From positions 1 through 64,000 of the forward strand of contig CACBGD010000003.1 in assembly GCA_902538705.1 (NCBI GenBank): a stretch of 64,000 nucleotides of DNA. Reading direction: 5' to 3'. The notes beneath the pieces were generated by a model that saw only the letters and a program-made list of their open reading frames with translations, made no database searches and was not told where the DNA came from. This document shows positions 1-9,624 of this stretch, in pieces; position 1 is the stretch's first letter, and every line of letters begins with the position of its first letter. A program made the translations under genes and the position numbers. This DNA comes from an uncultured SAR86 cluster bacterium. Its GTDB lineage: Bacteria; Pseudomonadota; Gammaproteobacteria; Magnimaribacterales; D2472.

Positions 1-435
1 TGGTGGGGCAAAAGATGCCACTGAAGAGACAATCATAACTTTACCACCGCCCCTTGCTAAAAGATCGGGTACAAGCTTCTTTGTTAGAGCAATTACAGAT
101 ATTGCTAGCACTCTAAGACTTTTTTCTTCATCTTCCATAGGAACTTCATGAAATGGTTTTGGCAATCCATAACCAGCATTATTGATAAGAATTTCTACGT
201 CATAATTATTATTCTTACAAAATTCATGGATTTGATCTGGTGCATCAACTTCAGCTAAATCAGCTGTTATGTAATCAACATTTACTTGATACCTGCTTCT
301 AATTTCTGAAGCTATTTCTTGTAATCTATTTTCTCTTCTAGCAGTCAAAATAATATCGTAACCTCTTTCAGCAAGCTGAATTGCTATTTCTTTTCCAATT
401 CCCGCTGAAGCCCCTGTAACTATTGCATACGACAT
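1..435 (-). CDS. SDR family NAD(P)-dependent oxidoreductase (3' part cut by window edge)
   Basis: First 145 codons of a short-chain dehydrogenase/reductase, read leftward; the C-terminus lies outside the window. The Rossmann cofactor motif TGASAGIGKEIA sits at residues 7-18, followed by the NNAG motif and a VSSVAS stretch that holds the catalytic serine of the family. The active-site YxxxK lies beyond the edge. ARR after the second strand would suit NADP(H), but this is inference. The ATG (433-435) directly follows the TAG of the upstream carbonic-anhydrase-like gene, so it is the third gene of a Nudix-gammaCA-SDR operon. The substrate cannot be inferred. Confidence 0.85.
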   Translation of the reverse strand, partial: MSYAIVTGASAGIGKEIAIQLAERGYDIILTARRENRLQEIASEIRSRYQVNVDYITADLAEVDAPDQIHEFCKNNNYDVEILINNAGYGLPKPFHEVPMEDEEKSLRVLAISVIALTKKLVPDLLARGGGKVMIVSSVASFAPP

Positions 436-951
436 CTAAAAATCTCCTTTTTTATATCTTTTGTAATTTTCTACATAAAATTTAGAATTCAAAGTTGGTA
501 GTTGTTGCTCTTCCTCCGATAACTCTCTTTTTACCTTGGCTGGAATGCCCATTACCATTGAACCATCAGGGATTACAGCATTCTCAGTAATTAAAGCTTT
601 GGCTCCGATTATGCAGTTTTTGCCTATTTTTGCACCATTTAGGATGACTGAATTGATGCCAATTAGCGAACCATCACCAATTTCACAGCCATGAAGCATA
701 GCCATATGCCCTACAGTAACATTATTACCAATTGTGCATTTAAAACCAGGATCTGTATGAATAATAGAACCTTCTTGAATATTTGACCCTTTCCCTATGG
801 AAATAGGCTCATTGTCTCCTCTTACTACGCAATTAAACCAAATACTCGCGTCTGTATCTAAGAAAACGTCACCAATGACGGTAGCGTTACTGGCAATCCA
901 GTAATTTTCGTCCCGCATTTTAGGTTTTTTGCCATCTAGTTCGTAAATCAT
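436..951 (-). CDS. Gamma-carbonic-anhydrase-like hexapeptide-repeat protein (YrdA/PaaY family)
   Basis: 171-residue left-handed beta-helix protein with repeated hexapeptide [LIV]-G-x-x turns from about residue 20 to 140. The three histidines that bind the metal in gamma-carbonic anhydrases are present (H65 in IHTD, H82 and H87 in GHMAMLHG). The length matches YrdA, CaiE and PaaY. Family members are trimeric, cytosolic, and either carbonic anhydrases or thioesterase-like proteins; which applies here is not visible. The gene overlaps the upstream Nudix gene by 4 nt (ATGA) and abuts the downstream SDR gene, so all three should be translated from one message. Confidence 0.88.
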   Translation of the reverse strand: MIYELDGKKPKMRDENYWIASNATVIGDVFLDTDASIWFNCVVRGDNEPISIGKGSNIQEGSIIHTDPGFKCTIGNNVTVGHMAMLHGCEIGDGSLIGINSVILNGAKIGKNCIIGAKALITENAVIPDGSMVMGIPAKVKRELSEEEQQLPTLNSKFYVENYKRYKKGDF

Positions 952-1523
952 CGCTTCCAGTCCAGTTTTATTCCTGCATCAAAATAATCATTAACAAAAA
1001 TTGATGTGATCATTGCAGTAAGTCCCCAAATTTTAAATCCATTATAACTCCATGATGGTGATTTGAACTTAATTCCGTCTCTTTCTAGTTCTTGCCAAAT
1101 AATATTTTCTTCATCAAGTAAATATGAAATAGGTACATCGAATATTTCATCTATTTCATAATTAGATTTAAAGGCTTGGTTAGTTTTTAAAAATCCAACA
1201 ACTGGATGAACCTCTACTTTATGTCTCGAAATAAAATAATCCATTTTTCCTAGAATCTCTAAATTTGAAGATTGGAGATTAATTTCTTCTTCACATTCTC
1301 TAAGAGCAGTCTGAAAAATATCTTGATCAACCTCTTCCATCATTCCGCCAGGAAAACTAACCTCACCTGCATGAGTTTTCATTTTTGATGATCTTAGCGT
1401 AAATTTAATAGAAAAATTTTTGTCACTAATTTTTGATAATAAGATCATAACGCCAGCATTTCTGTTTCCAGTAGTCACGTCATAATTAATATTATTTAAT
1501 TTATCTTTTATTGAAGAAATCAT
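948..1523 (-). CDS. Nudix hydrolase, probable coenzyme A pyrophosphatase (NudL/YeaB type)
   Basis: 191 residues. The Nudix box spans about residues 59-82 (GG...RECEEEIN) and is preceded by the [10 protein letters not shown] segment typical of the CoA-diphosphatase subfamily (UPF0035). This family cleaves CoA or oxidised CoA to phosphopantetheine and 3',5'-ADP. It is the first gene of the leftward Nudix-gammaCA-SDR operon and is divergent from another Nudix gene at 1567, with a 43-nt spacer. The ATG start at 1521-1523 is the only sensible one. The family call is firm; the CoA specificity follows from the signature. Confidence 0.87.
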   Translation of the reverse strand: MISSIKDKLNNINYDVTTGNRNAGVMILLSKISDKNFSIKFTLRSSKMKTHAGEVSFPGGMMEEVDQDIFQTALRECEEEINLQSSNLEILGKMDYFISRHKVEVHPVVGFLKTNQAFKSNYEIDEIFDVPISYLLDEENIIWQELERDGIKFKSPSWSYNGFKIWGLTAMITSIFVNDYFDAGIKLDWKR

Positions 1524-1566
1524 TTAAGATAGTTTAACTTTTTTTAGAAAAAATATTGGTTAAGTT

Positions 1567-2103
1567 GTGAAGTATTGTTCAAATTGTGGAAGCTCAAATT
1601 TAGAATTTAAAATCCCTGAAGATGATAATCGCAAGCGATACTGCTGCAATGATTGTGGAACAATTTTTTATACAAATCCAAATCTAGTCGTAGGTACATT
1701 ATCAACATTTGATAATAAAATATTAATTGCTAAAAGAAGTATTCACCCGCGTAAAGATAAATGGACCCTACCAGCAGGATTTCTTGAAAATGCAGAAACG
1801 ATGCAAGCTGGTGCGCTAAGGGAAACATTAGAAGAAACTCAAGCTGAAGCTGAAATAATTAAGCCATATACTGTCATAAGTCTACCGCATATCAGTCAGA
1901 TACATGTGTTTTATCTAGCTAAACTTCTTTCAGGTTCCTTTGGGCCAACCAATGAAAGTAGCGAAGTGAAGCTTGTTGAAATATCAGAAATTCCATGGGA
2001 TGAATTAGCTTTCCCAACAGTCTCAATGACTCTAAAATATTTCGTTGAGGACTCAGAAAAAGATAATTTTGAATTTCGTGAAGAAGAGATTTTACTGAGC
2101 TAA
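1567..2103 (+). CDS. Nudix hydrolase with N-terminal zinc ribbon
   Basis: 178 residues with a GTG start. A zinc ribbon (C4-x2-C7 and C27-x2-C30) precedes a Nudix domain whose box runs GFLENAETMQ...RETLEET, about residues 77-99. This matches the small Nudix proteins with a Nudix_N_2 zinc ribbon, related to NADH and ADP-ribose pyrophosphatases but shorter than NudC. The likely substrate is a nucleotide sugar or dinucleotide; specificity is not determinable. The gene ends in CTAA, whose bases also form the purL stop on the other strand, so the two genes overlap tail to tail by 4 nt with no room for a terminator. Confidence 0.85.
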   Translation: MKYCSNCGSSNLEFKIPEDDNRKRYCCNDCGTIFYTNPNLVVGTLSTFDNKILIAKRSIHPRKDKWTLPAGFLENAETMQAGALRETLEETQAEAEIIKPYTVISLPHISQIHVFYLAKLLSGSFGPTNESSEVKLVEISEIPWDELAFPTVSMTLKYFVEDSEKDNFEFREEEILLS

Positions 2104-5100
2104 CTTACAAATCTTTTAGCATTAATAAAGATCTGCATCCAAGGAGAATACTCTCCCCAAGATAATGGTTTCCATGAAAATTGTTGGGAGCGAAAAACTC
2201 TTTCCGGGTGGGGCATCATGATTGTTATGTTTCCATTATCATTTGTAATTCCAGTAATTCCTGAAGGCGATTTATTTGGATTCAATGGATATTGTTCAGT
2301 TTGATATCCAGACGAATCAACAAAAGTCATACAGATCTTTTCTGAATCAAAAAGTTTATTTATTTCATCTTGGTTTTTAAAACATGCTCTTCCCTCTCCG
2401 TGCGAAACAATAATTGGTAGCGACCAGTCTTCCATATCATTTAATAGCACAGATTTTGATTTAAGAATTTTCACCTGACTCAGTCTTGCTTCAAATTGAT
2501 CGGAATGATTCTTTTGAAAACTTGGCCAAGAGTCTGTTCCGGGAATTATTTCTTTTATGGAGGAGAGCATCTGGCAACCATTACAAACACCAAGTGTGAA
2601 TTTTTTCTCATCTTCAAAAAATCTTAAAAACTTTTCTTGGATGCTATCACTAAAATTGATTGTGCTAGACCAACCCTTTCCTGCTCCCAAAACATCACCA
2701 TATGAAAATCCTCCACAAACAGCTAGACCATTAAATTGATTTAAATCTTTTTTCTGGTCTAGTAGGTCCTGCATATGAATATCATGTGCTTCAAAACCTG
2801 CTTTTATGAATGCAGCTGCCATTTCATTTTGTCCATTTACACCTTGCTCTCTTAAAATTGCAACTTTTGGCTTATTTTTAAGAAAATTTAGTATTTTTAG
2901 CCCTTTTTTGGGTTGCTTGAAGGAATCATTTGCAAATAATCCAGTATTTGAAGTCTTTGAGATAAGATCAAACTCCGATTTTGCATCATCTTTATTGTCT
3001 CTTATAGATTTGATGCGATATGAGACCTGAGACCAAGTCTTCTCAAGCTCTGAAATGTCTCTTGAGAACAGTTTATCCATATTTTTATCAACAATATCTA
3101 AGTTTCTTCCGCCTATCTTCCCTAAATATTGAAATATAAGGTTTTGAGAATAAGCTAATTGCTTTAATTCTTTTAATCTATATTCATTTATTTGGATAAC
3201 TGCTCCAACCTCTTCAGAAAATAAGAATTGCTCTGGCGAAACCTGGAAATTGTTATCCAGCGAAATTGAACACCCTATTTTATTTGTAAAGCAAAGTTCA
3301 GATAAGGTGGTAAAGATTCCTCCATCAGAAATATCATGAAGCGCATGAATATTCTTTTTATTTATTCCCTCTTGAATAAAATTAAATAAATGTATCAGCT
3401 CCTCAGATGAAATATCTGGTGTATCAGTAAATGAGGTTTCAAAAATATCTTGATAAATTGATCCATTCAATCTAAAAAAATTATTTGGTTTCACTAAAAC
3501 TAAGCATGGATCTTCTAAGTTTTTAAATTCTGTTGTTATTGATGTTCTTACATCTTTGACAGGTGCCATAGCTGAAATAATTCCTGTCATTGGACTTTTA
3601 ACTGTATAGTTTGATTGGTCTTTTTCCCAAGTTGTTCTCATCGACAAAGAATCTTTACCAACTGGAATTGCTATTCCAAGATCAATACAAAAGTTTGATA
3701 GTGCTTCAACTCCTTTTCTAAGATTTAAATCTTCAATATTTTCTCCACATGCTGCCATCCAGTTAGCTGATGCTCTTATAGAAGAAATGGATTCAATTGA
3801 TACTGACATCATGTTGGTTACAGCTTCGGCTACTGCCATTCTCATTGAGGCAGCTGCATTATGAATGGATATAGAAGGTCTCTCTCCAATACTTATGACT
3901 TCTCCGCAAACATCATCAAAAGATCTTAGGGACATAGCATAGTTTGATGTAGGCACTTGCCACTTTCCAACAAATTGATCTCTTGCAACCATTCCTCCTA
4001 CCGACCTATCACCGATGGTAATTAAAAATGATTTTGAGCCTACTGTAGGATGACTGAGGACATTTTCAGCACTTTTCTCAATGTGTCTTTTAACAGAGTC
4101 TTTAGCTTTTGGATCAAGTTCTGAAATATCTAAATCATTATCTTCATCTATTGCTATCTTTTGCTCAACATTGAAAATATTTTTTTCTTCTTTAACTACT
4201 TTCTTTTCTAAAGGTAGTTCACCAAACAGCATAGATAAGGGTACATCCACTGGATAGTTATTAGCGCTTTCATCAAAAAGTTTTACATATTTTTCTGTTG
4301 TTGTTTTTCCTACAACTGCAAAGGGACAGCGTTCTCTTTTACAAATGTCTGTAAAAACTTCTTCATTATTAGAATGAATACTTAATACATATCTTTCCTG
4401 CGACTCATTTGACCAGACCTCCATCGGTGACATGGAGAGATCTGCACATGGGATGTCTTTAAGATTTATATGAACTCCAAGTTCACTATCTTTAGCTAAT
4501 TCTGGTATTGCGTTTGAAAGGCCTCCTGCACCAACATCATGAATAAATTCTATAATGCTAGGATTTTTATTATTACAATTATTAATTACTTCCTGGCATC
4601 GTCTTTCCATTTCTGCATTATCTCTTTGCACTGAAGCAAAATCTAAATCCTCATCACTTTGTCCTGATGACATCGATGATGCAGCACCGCCCCCAAGACC
4701 AATGAGCATTGATGGACCACCTAAAACAATTACTAAATAGTCCTCACTAATTTGTTTTTTAAAATTATTCCTATCAATAATTTCTCCGATTCCACCTGCC
4801 AGCATAATCGGTTTGTGATAACCATATGCTATTGATTCTTTGAAAGAAGTCTCAAAACTTCTAAAGTAACCTAATATTGATGGACGACCAAATTCATTAT
4901 TAAATGCCGCGCCTCCAAGAGGTGCATCAATCATTATTTCAAGCGGTGAAGCAATCCTTTCAGGTTTATTTTCATCATCTTCCCAGGAACGAACAAAGTC
5001 AGGGAGTCTCAAGTTAGAAACATTAAAACCCACTAATCCAACCTTTGGTTTAGCTCCCATTCCAGTTGCACCTTCATCTCTAATCTCCCCTCCTGACCCA

Positions 5101-6008
5101 GTTGACGCACCCGGAAATGGAGAGATTGCGGTTGGATGGTTATGAGTTTCTACTTTTATAGTTGAATTTATCTTTTCTTGAACGAACTCATAGCTTTCAT
5201 CATCATTTACTGAAAGCCTCTTAGTATTGACACCTTCAACAATGGCTGCATTGTCTTTATAGGCAGAAATAATATTTTTTGGCGATTCTTTGCTTGTATT
5301 TTTTATAAGCTGAAATAAAGAATCTTCTTTTTCTTCACCATCCACTTGCCAATTGGTATTAAAGATCTTATGTCTGCAATGTTCTGAGTTAGCTTGTGAG
5401 AACATCATGAGTTCGGCATCAGTTGGATTTCTATTAATAGAGTTATAAAAATCTAAGAGATAATTTATTTCATCATTTGAAATTGCAAAACCATATTTTG
5501 TATTTGCATCCTCAAGAGCTTTTTTTCCATCTGAAATAATATCGATCTCACTGAGACTTCTTTTCTCTAACTCAGTGAAAAACTCTGATAACTCCTCAGT
5601 TGTTGAGTAAATAGATTGAGTCATGCGATCAAAGACCGATGAAAGGTCAAGGTTTGAATTAGGTTCTATGTTAGAAATCTTAAAACCATAAAACCTCTCA
5701 ATTCTGGATATTCCAACAATTCCAATATTTTTAAAAATATCTTCAGTTTTTGATGACCAAGGGCTTATTGTTGATCTTCTTGGCCCTACAAAAAAATCAA
5801 ATTCTTTGCTTAGCTGCTCGCAGCCGAGAATCTCTTTGCAACTATCAAGCTCATTGCAAGAATCTTCTGCACTTATTAAGAAAACTTCATTACATTCAAT
5901 AGATGCATTTGTATTATTTGAAAAATTAAATTCATCAGCAAGCTTGGCGGCAGTTGCCGAAGAATAGGCATTTCCCCCTGAGAAGATATTAATTTTTAAA
6001 TTTGACAC
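2100..6008 (-). CDS. purL: Phosphoribosylformylglycinamidine synthase
   Basis: 1302 residues, the long single-chain PurL form of Gammaproteobacteria (about 1295 in E. coli). It converts FGAR, glutamine and ATP to FGAM in purine synthesis. The linker region contains SQANSEHCRHKIF. The FGAM synthase domain carries the ATP-site segments KVETHNHPTAISPFPGA and VAEAVTNM. The C-terminal class I glutaminase has its nucleophile in LGVCNGCQM and its His in PHPERVF. The start is GTG (6006-6008); no better ATG lies nearby. A TATAAT -10 element lies about 30 nt upstream. It is downstream of uvrB, separated by a hairpin that may be a weak terminator. Confidence 0.97.
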   Translation of the reverse strand: MSNLKINIFSGGNAYSSATAAKLADEFNFSNNTNASIECNEVFLISAEDSCNELDSCKEILGCEQLSKEFDFFVGPRRSTISPWSSKTEDIFKNIGIVGISRIERFYGFKISNIEPNSNLDLSSVFDRMTQSIYSTTEELSEFFTELEKRSLSEIDIISDGKKALEDANTKYGFAISNDEINYLLDFYNSINRNPTDAELMMFSQANSEHCRHKIFNTNWQVDGEEKEDSLFQLIKNTSKESPKNIISAYKDNAAIVEGVNTKRLSVNDDESYEFVQEKINSTIKVETHNHPTAISPFPGASTGSGGEIRDEGATGMGAKPKVGLVGFNVSNLRLPDFVRSWEDDENKPERIASPLEIMIDAPLGGAAFNNEFGRPSILGYFRSFETSFKESIAYGYHKPIMLAGGIGEIIDRNNFKKQISEDYLVIVLGGPSMLIGLGGGAASSMSSGQSDEDLDFASVQRDNAEMERRCQEVINNCNNKNPSIIEFIHDVGAGGLSNAIPELAKDSELGVHINLKDIPCADLSMSPMEVWSNESQERYVLSIHSNNEEVFTDICKRERCPFAVVGKTTTEKYVKLFDESANNYPVDVPLSMLFGELPLEKKVVKEEKNIFNVEQKIAIDEDNDLDISELDPKAKDSVKRHIEKSAENVLSHPTVGSKSFLITIGDRSVGGMVARDQFVGKWQVPTSNYAMSLRSFDDVCGEVISIGERPSISIHNAAASMRMAVAEAVTNMMSVSIESISSIRASANWMAACGENIEDLNLRKGVEALSNFCIDLGIAIPVGKDSLSMRTTWEKDQSNYTVKSPMTGIISAMAPVKDVRTSITTEFKNLEDPCLVLVKPNNFFRLNGSIYQDIFETSFTDTPDISSEELIHLFNFIQEGINKKNIHALHDISDGGIFTTLSELCFTNKIGCSISLDNNFQVSPEQFLFSEEVGAVIQINEYRLKELKQLAYSQNLIFQYLGKIGGRNLDIVDKNMDKLFSRDISELEKTWSQVSYRIKSIRDNKDDAKSEFDLISKTSNTGLFANDSFKQPKKGLKILNFLKNKPKVAILREQGVNGQNEMAAAFIKAGFEAHDIHMQDLLDQKKDLNQFNGLAVCGGFSYGDVLGAGKGWSSTINFSDSIQEKFLRFFEDEKKFTLGVCNGCQMLSSIKEIIPGTDSWPSFQKNHSDQFEARLSQVKILKSKSVLLNDMEDWSLPIIVSHGEGRACFKNQDEINKLFDSEKICMTFVDSSGYQTEQYPLNPNKSPSGITGITNDNGNITIMMPHPERVFRSQQFSWKPLSWGEYSPWMQIFINAKRFVS

Positions 6009-6037
6009 TTATTAAAGATTTAAAAAACCTTAATGCA

Positions 6038-6066
6038 ATTATAGGATAAAAACTTTGCTCAAACAG
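6038..6066 (-). promoter_or_regulatory. Possible purL promoter
   Basis: On the minus strand a perfect -10 TATAAT (6038-6043) lies 30 nt before the purL GTG. The best -35 at 17-bp spacing is only CTGTTT (6061-6066), which is poor. It lies just after the possible uvrB terminator hairpin. Confidence 0.4.
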
Positions 6067-6073
6067 CAGCAAA
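6048..6073 (-). terminator. Possible weak intrinsic terminator of uvrB
   Basis: Directly after the uvrB TAG, the minus strand reads TTTGCT, an 8-nt loop, AGCAAA, then G and TTTTT. The 6-bp stem is AT-rich and the T-run is short, so termination would be partial at best. Confidence 0.4.
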
Positions 6074-8083
6074 CTAGACTTCTATTAACTTTCTTTTAAG
6101 TTCTTTAATTTTATCTCTGCAATAAGCAGCTTTTTCAAACTCAGTTTGATTTGCATACTTGTACATCTGCTCCTCAAGCTTATTGATTGATTTTGAAATT
6201 TCATCAGGATTTGACTCTTTAATTTTAAATTTCAGGTCTTTAGAGTGGTCTTGAGGTCTATTCTTGGATGCTCTTTTATTAACTCTGGCGCCTTCCATAA
6301 TATCCTTAACGTCTTTCTTAATTGATTGAGGCTTAATATTATTTTTTTTATTAAACTCAAGTTGTATATTCCTTCTTCTAGATGTTTCAGCTAATGCTCG
6401 CTCCATAGATCCAGTCTTTTTATCAGCATAAAGGATTGCTTTTCCTCTTATGTTTCTTGCCGCTCTACCTATTGTCTGAATTAGAGTCGTCTCTGATCTC
6501 AAAAAACCTTCTTTATCTGCATCAAGAATTGCAACAAGACTCACTTCAGGAATATCAAGACCTTCTCTTAATAGATTTATACCTACTAGAACATCAAATT
6601 TACCAAGTCTTAGATCACGGATAATTTCTACCCTTTCAACAGTATCAATATCTGAGTGCATATATCTTGTCTTTATATCATTTTCATTTAAATAATCCGT
6701 CAAATCTTCTGCCATTCTTTTGGTAAGAGTAGTTATTAAAACTCGCTCCTTAAGTCTTGCTCTTTCGTTGCATTCACCAATTACATCATCAACTTGAGAG
6801 GTAGCTGGTCTAACTTCAACCGGTGGATCTGTTAAGCCAGTGGGTCTTATAAGAAGTTCAACTAAGTTATCATTTCTTTCAGATTCATATTTATTTGGAG
6901 TAGCAGAAACATATATCCTTTGAGAGGCAAGCAATTCCCACTCTTCAAACCTTAGAGGCCTATTGTCAACAGCAGATGGAAGCCTAAAACCATATTCAAC
7001 GAGGGTTTCCTTTCGAGACCTGTCACCTTTATACATTGCCCCTATTTGTGGCACCGTTACGTGAGATTCATCAATAAAAACTAATGAATTTTTTGGAACA
7101 TAATCAAATAAGCATGGAGGCGGATCTCCAGATTCTCTACCTGACAAGTATCTAGAATAGTTTTCAATTCCTTGGCAATAACCAAGCTCACGCATCATTT
7201 CTAAATCATATTGAGTTCTTTCTTGAAGTCTTTGTGCCTCTACTAATTTATTATTTTCTTTTAAAAAGGCTAGCCTATCTTTGAGTTCCTCTTCGATATC
7301 AGGAATGCATGCATTGATTTTTTCTCTTGGAGTTACGTAGTGAGTCTTTGGAAAGATAGTAGCTCTTGGTGTTTCTGAAATAATCTCACCTGTAAGTGAA
7401 TCAATCCATAGGAGACTTTCAATTTCATCTCCAAACATCTGAATGCGCAGTGCTTCTCTCTCTGAGTCAGCTGGATATACATCTATAGTGTCTCCCCTGA
7501 CTCTAAAAGTTGATCTTCTAAAATCAAGATCATTTCTTGTATATTGCATAACAGATAGCTTTTTTAAAAGTTGCCTTTGATCAACTTCATCACCTCTGTC
7601 CAAATGCATGACCATTTCTAAATAAGATTCAGGTGCTCCTAATCCATAAATGGATGAAACTGTTGCAACAACAATTGCATCTTTTCTCTCTATCAGCGCT
7701 TTTGTTGCAGATAATCGCATTTGCTCAATATGCTCATTAATGGATGCATCTTTAGCTATATAAGTATCTGAGGCTGGGACATAGGCCTCAGGTTGATAAT
7801 AATCATAGTAAGAAACAAAATATTCAACAGAATTGTTCGGAAAAAAGTCTCTAAATTCACCATAGAGTTGAGCTGCAAGAGTTTTGTTATGAGCCATGAT
7901 TATTGCTGGACGTTGTGTCTCTTCTATTACTTTTGCCATGGTGTAGGTTTTTCCAGAACCAGTTACACCCAGTAAAACTTGATGAAGCAGTCCATTATCA
8001 ATCCCTGTTACTAAGCTTTTAATAGCCTCAGGTTGAGCGCCGGCTGGATCAAAATTACTTACTACTTCTAGTTTTTTAGTCAT
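6074..8083 (-). CDS. uvrB: UvrABC system protein B
   Basis: 669 residues (673 in E. coli). UvrB is the damage-verifying helicase of nucleotide excision repair. Walker A is [10 protein letters not shown] (about 39-48), the beta-hairpin region is [17 protein letters not shown], the DEAD-like box is DESHV, and helicase motif VI is QTIGRAARN. The C-terminal UVR motif that contacts UvrC ([13 protein letters not shown]...) is intact. No CTGT-N8-ACAG LexA box is visible in the 47 nt between the start codon and the tRNA, whereas uvrB is SOS-induced in E. coli. Confidence 0.98.
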   Translation of the reverse strand: MTKKLEVVSNFDPAGAQPEAIKSLVTGIDNGLLHQVLLGVTGSGKTYTMAKVIEETQRPAIIMAHNKTLAAQLYGEFRDFFPNNSVEYFVSYYDYYQPEAYVPASDTYIAKDASINEHIEQMRLSATKALIERKDAIVVATVSSIYGLGAPESYLEMVMHLDRGDEVDQRQLLKKLSVMQYTRNDLDFRRSTFRVRGDTIDVYPADSEREALRIQMFGDEIESLLWIDSLTGEIISETPRATIFPKTHYVTPREKINACIPDIEEELKDRLAFLKENNKLVEAQRLQERTQYDLEMMRELGYCQGIENYSRYLSGRESGDPPPCLFDYVPKNSLVFIDESHVTVPQIGAMYKGDRSRKETLVEYGFRLPSAVDNRPLRFEEWELLASQRIYVSATPNKYESERNDNLVELLIRPTGLTDPPVEVRPATSQVDDVIGECNERARLKERVLITTLTKRMAEDLTDYLNENDIKTRYMHSDIDTVERVEIIRDLRLGKFDVLVGINLLREGLDIPEVSLVAILDADKEGFLRSETTLIQTIGRAARNIRGKAILYADKKTGSMERALAETSRRRNIQLEFNKKNNIKPQSIKKDVKDIMEGARVNKRASKNRPQDHSKDLKFKIKESNPDEISKSINKLEEQMYKYANQTEFEKAAYCRDKIKELKRKLIEV

Positions 8084-8090
8084 TTATTTG

Positions 8091-8119
8091 TTACTAATTA
8101 AATAAAAATTAATTATAAT
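8091..8119 (+). promoter_or_regulatory. Probable tRNA-Asn promoter
   Basis: A perfect -10 TATAAT (8114-8119) is preceded at 17 bp by a weak -35 TTACTA (8091-8096). The -10 ends 11 nt before the mature tRNA 5' end, so the leader would be very short. It lies head to head with the uvrB start. Confidence 0.5.
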
Positions 8120-8130
8120 GCTTTTCACGC

Positions 8131-8205
8131 TCCCCTGTAGCTCAGCGGTAGAGCAGTTGACTGTTAATCAATTGGTCGTGTGTTCGATCCACACCGGGGG
8201 AGCCA
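8131..8205 (+). tRNA. tRNA-Asn (anticodon GTT)
   Basis: 75 nt that fold as a full cloverleaf. The acceptor stem TCCCCTG pairs with CGGGGGA (one G-U pair), the discriminator is G73, and CCA is encoded at 8203-8205. The anticodon loop CTGTTAA (8161-8167) places GTT at 8163-8165, and the T-loop is TTCGATC. GTT reads asparagine codons AAC and AAU. The CIA30-like gene starts 21 nt downstream with no terminator between, so they may share a transcript. Confidence 0.97.
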
Positions 8206-8226
8206 TATTTCATTTATACTGCTACC

Positions 8227-8733
8227 ATGAAAAAAATTTTTTCACTTTTATTACTTATTATATCTATGAGCACTTTTTCTGATATTTCAAATAATCCTTC
8301 CAGTTGGTACATTGTTACCGATCAAGTTATGGGAGGAAAGTCAGAATTGGAAGCCGGTTTTGATAATGGTGTTTTCAGTCTAAAAGGATATGTAACTACT
8401 GTTAATAATGGTGGTTTCGTAAGGTTAGCTCACAGACCGGATAGTGTAAGTAAAGAGGTTAAGGGTATTCGCTTTATGGCAAAAGGAAATAATGAAACTT
8501 ATGAGGTTCATGTAACTATGCAAGGCCTTAGAATGCCTCCATGGGCATATCACAGCTCAACATTTGATGTTACTTCTGAATGGAAAATGTTTGAAATCAA
8601 TTTCTCAGACTTCGAAAAGAAGTCTGGCATGTCTCCCAGGCTAAATCCCAGCAATATAAGAGATATTAGCTTTGCTGGATATGGCAGAGATTTTGATGTT
8701 GATTTAAAAGTCAAAGAAATCTCTTTCTATTAA
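8227..8733 (+). CDS. CIA30-family (NADH:ubiquinone oxidoreductase intermediate-associated protein 30) exported protein
   Basis: 168 residues. An N-terminal signal peptide (MKKIFSLLLLIISMSTFS) is followed by a single CIA30 beta-sandwich domain. The family's VTDQVMGGKSE motif is at about residues 30-40, then GGFVRLA, GIRFMAKGN and the closing ISFAGYGRDF. Mitochondrial CIA30 is a complex I assembly factor; bacterial members are related to carbohydrate-binding sandwiches and their role is not established. The signal peptide places it outside the cytoplasm, which argues against a simple complex I role. It starts 21 nt after tRNA-Asn and ends 4 nt from the convergent arsC-like gene. Confidence 0.82.
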   Translation: MKKIFSLLLLIISMSTFSDISNNPSSWYIVTDQVMGGKSELEAGFDNGVFSLKGYVTTVNNGGFVRLAHRPDSVSKEVKGIRFMAKGNNETYEVHVTMQGLRMPPWAYHSSTFDVTSEWKMFEINFSDFEKKSGMSPRLNPSNIRDISFAGYGRDFDVDLKVKEISFY

Positions 8734-8737
8734 AGTT

Positions 8738-9154
8738 TTAAGAGTTTTCAACAAAAAATTTTTTTAAGAGCTTAAATATATTTTCTCTGGTTCTTCGAAA
8801 CTCTTTTTCTAATTGTTGACCCGAATAACTATCGATATCGGGATCCTCAGTTGCCCAATGAATTTTTTTTGCTTTGCTGTTAAGGGTTGGGCAGAATTCC
8901 TCAGCACATAAGGTAATTATGTAATCGACATTATTCATAAATTCCTTATCAAGATCTTCTAAACTTTTAGATTCATGATTTGAAATATCAATTCCTATTT
9001 CTTTCATGGCACCAATAGCATTTTTATGCACTGAACCACTTGGCTGGGAACCTGCGCTTTGTATGTTGTATTCGGAGCTCATCATTGATTTAGCAAGACC
9101 TTCAGCAATTTGACTTCTAGCTGAGTTGCCAACACAGAGAAATAAAATATTCAT
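8738..9154 (-). CDS. Arsenate reductase, thioredoxin-coupled type / low-molecular-weight tyrosine phosphatase fold
   Basis: 138 residues from the chosen ATG at 9152-9154. The P-loop CVGNSAR (C7-x5-R13) is the LMW-phosphatase signature. Two further cysteines, C83 and C88 in LCAEEFCP, match the redox pair of thioredoxin-coupled ArsC, and TEDPDI carries the general-acid Asp. It probably reduces arsenate to arsenite by a thiol relay; no other ars gene is nearby. A longer reading from a GTG at 9176-9178 would add eight residues, but that GTG lies inside an inverted repeat and MNILFLC is the usual N-terminus of the family, so I prefer the ATG. Confidence 0.82.
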   Translation of the reverse strand: MNILFLCVGNSARSQIAEGLAKSMMSSEYNIQSAGSQPSGSVHKNAIGAMKEIGIDISNHESKSLEDLDKEFMNNVDYIITLCAEEFCPTLNSKAKKIHWATEDPDIDSYSGQQLEKEFRRTRENIFKLLKKFFVENS

Positions 9155-9163
9155 AGTTAAAAT

Positions 9164-9186
9164 TTGGGCAGGATTCACCTGCCCAA
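9164..9186 (-). terminator. Inverted repeat, possible terminator after the exported 143-residue protein
   Basis: A perfect 9-bp stem, TTGGGCAGG / CCTGCCCAA, with a 5-nt loop lies 6 nt after the stop of the 9193-9624 gene. On the minus strand it is followed by ATTTTAA, a short T-run. It is the most GC-rich hairpin seen in an intergenic region here. It may terminate or attenuate transcription into the arsC-like gene. Confidence 0.5.
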
Positions 9187-9192
9187 TGAGAA

Positions 9193-9624
9193 TTATTTAA
9201 AGTTTACTTTTCTTAAAACGACAAGATCAACTATTTCTCGCATATCTCCATAACCACCAGCTATTTCACTTTGCTCTTCTTCAGAAATCTTTTTTCTCCA
9301 TGCCTCAACAAACTCCTCATATTTTTCTTTATCAGGACCCATTGCAGCAAGATTTTCATAGGTTATAGTTAAAAATACATTTGGATCTGTGCCTGCGGTG
9401 CTTGCAGTATAAACGGCACAACTCACAATATGTCCAAGTTCTTTTTGTACTTCACAAGAATCTACCCATGTACTCTTTATACCCATTAGATAATCATCAA
9501 GCATATTTGGTTTTACTTTTACTACAGTCATTTCAGTAACTTGCTCAGCAGGCTCATAGTCTACCCAGATTTCAGCAACGCTAAAGAAAGGAACTAGTAG
9601 TGATAAAAATAATATTTTTTTCAT
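9193..9624 (-). CDS. Exported protein of unknown function
   Basis: 143 residues with a clear signal peptide (MKKILFLSLLVPFFSVA, cleavage near A17). The mature part is acidic and has the alternating strand/helix look of a ferredoxin-like (dimeric alpha-beta barrel) protein: EQVTEMTVVKVKPNMLDDYL, then a VFLTITYENLAAM strand-helix unit. Two cysteines (in DSCEV and VSCAV) could form a disulfide. I do not recognise a named family. It lies upstream of the arsC-like gene, separated by a hairpin, with no other obvious partner. Confidence 0.72.
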   Translation of the reverse strand: MKKILFLSLLVPFFSVAEIWVDYEPAEQVTEMTVVKVKPNMLDDYLMGIKSTWVDSCEVQKELGHIVSCAVYTASTAGTDPNVFLTITYENLAAMGPDKEKYEEFVEAWRKKISEEEQSEIAGGYGDMREIVDLVVLRKVNFK

